Below are positions 61,864 through 64,000 of a stretch of DNA of 64,000 nt, piece by piece. The notes below the pieces were generated by a model. The model saw only the letters and a list, made by a program, of their open reading frames with translations, did no database searches and was not told the origin of the DNA. This DNA is from Mucilaginibacter flavidus (lineage in GTDB: Bacteria; Bacteroidota; Bacteroidia; Sphingobacteriales; Sphingobacteriaceae). The first letter of the stretch is position 1. The number at the start of each line of letters is the position of its first letter. The position numbers and the translations under genes are program-made. The stretch is taken from positions 124,001 to 188,000 of the forward strand of contig NZ_JAMXOE010000001.1 of assembly GCF_024055575.1 (NCBI RefSeq), written 5' to 3'.

Positions 61864-61932
61864 TCTATATTAGATTTGAGATGTATTTTATTTTTATGCG
61901 ATTTTGTCTCGTTCACAAAACTCAATCAACCA

Positions 61933-63867
<1,935 letters not shown>

Positions 63868-63883
63868 CTCTTATATCTGTTTT

Positions 63884-64000
63884 GAGAACCAAGGATCAAG
63901 AGTCAAGAATCAAGATAAACCTGAAAAAATCGTCCGTTTACTTAGCCCTGTTTTTGCATTTTTTTAACTAACTCCAAATGTCTTTTGTCCTGACTCTTGG
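63884..64000. repeat. GTCAAGAATCAAGA word repeat upstream of sdhA
   Basis: CCAAGGATCAAGAGTCAAGA, ATCAAGATAAAC at 63884-63917 and the inverse TCCTGACTCTTGG at 63987-64000 form paired word arms of the family seen at 45859-45956 and 60911-60952. The window ends inside it. Confidence 0.65.

Overview
The window is chromosomal DNA of a Bacteroidota bacterium, most probably a Sphingobacteriaceae member of the Mucilaginibacter/Pedobacter type (genus is a guess). Signs are a Por-secretion (T9SS) CHU_C-type C-terminal domain, a SusC-like beta-barrel protein, lipoproteins with Cys-Lys-Lys after the lipobox, a BT_3928-type DoxX/thioredoxin fusion, a three-subunit-type SdhAB, a bacterial GH3 protein, LytTR and TPR-type signalling proteins, and TAnnTTTG-like -7 promoter boxes with little use of Shine-Dalgarno sites. 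No tRNA, rRNA or CRISPR array was recognised.

Layout. 1-7 kb is housekeeping: the 3' part of an RlmD-type rRNA methyltransferase, a phosphoribosyltransferase, shikimate kinase, an OppB-type permease, the BT_3928 protein, folP and a GNAT enzyme. 7-14.8 kb holds small lipoproteins, DUF3291, GH3, lptB, recJ, a metallo-hydrolase and a receiver-only regulator. 14.9-22 kb holds a large zinc metalloprotease, a Gfo/Idh/MocA oxidoreductase, a thioredoxin-like lipoprotein and a TonB-receptor-like barrel. 22.3-27.9 kb is a compact five-gene minus-strand operon of exported and membrane proteins of unknown function. 27.9-30.1 kb is a mobile-element nest: two 688-bp copies of a REP-associated transposase (RAYT) unit bounded by 31-nt hairpins, with the remnant of another gene between them and the tail of a second RAYT plus its own hairpins at the end. 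30.2-37.5 kb has a CAP protein, three glycosylation genes, a tail-collar protein and a sedolisin (S53) peptidase. 37.6-41.3 kb is the transglutaminase / alpha-E / circularly permuted ATP-grasp operon. 41.7-51.5 kb is rich in signalling (two receiver proteins, a TPR histidine kinase, a TPR-HTH protein) plus a 1006-residue adhesin-like T9SS substrate. 51.6-61 kb is mixed metabolism and small exported proteins. 61-64 kb holds sdhB and sdhA.

The most unusual structure is between the genes. Many intergenic gaps consist almost entirely of short-word repeats in several families (ATGGTCTATGGAC, GTTGTAAGGTTGAAA, AATCA, TTTGAAAATTTGATGA, CCCCCTAAAGGGGG, GTCAAGAATCAAGA, AAGTCGGAAGTCCG, GGTCATTA). These often begin exactly at a stop codon, and in at least four genes (rlmD, recJ, the alpha-E gene and the ATP-grasp gene) the stop codon itself lies inside the repeat. 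Several separate foldback (MITE/REP-like) elements lie in other gaps.
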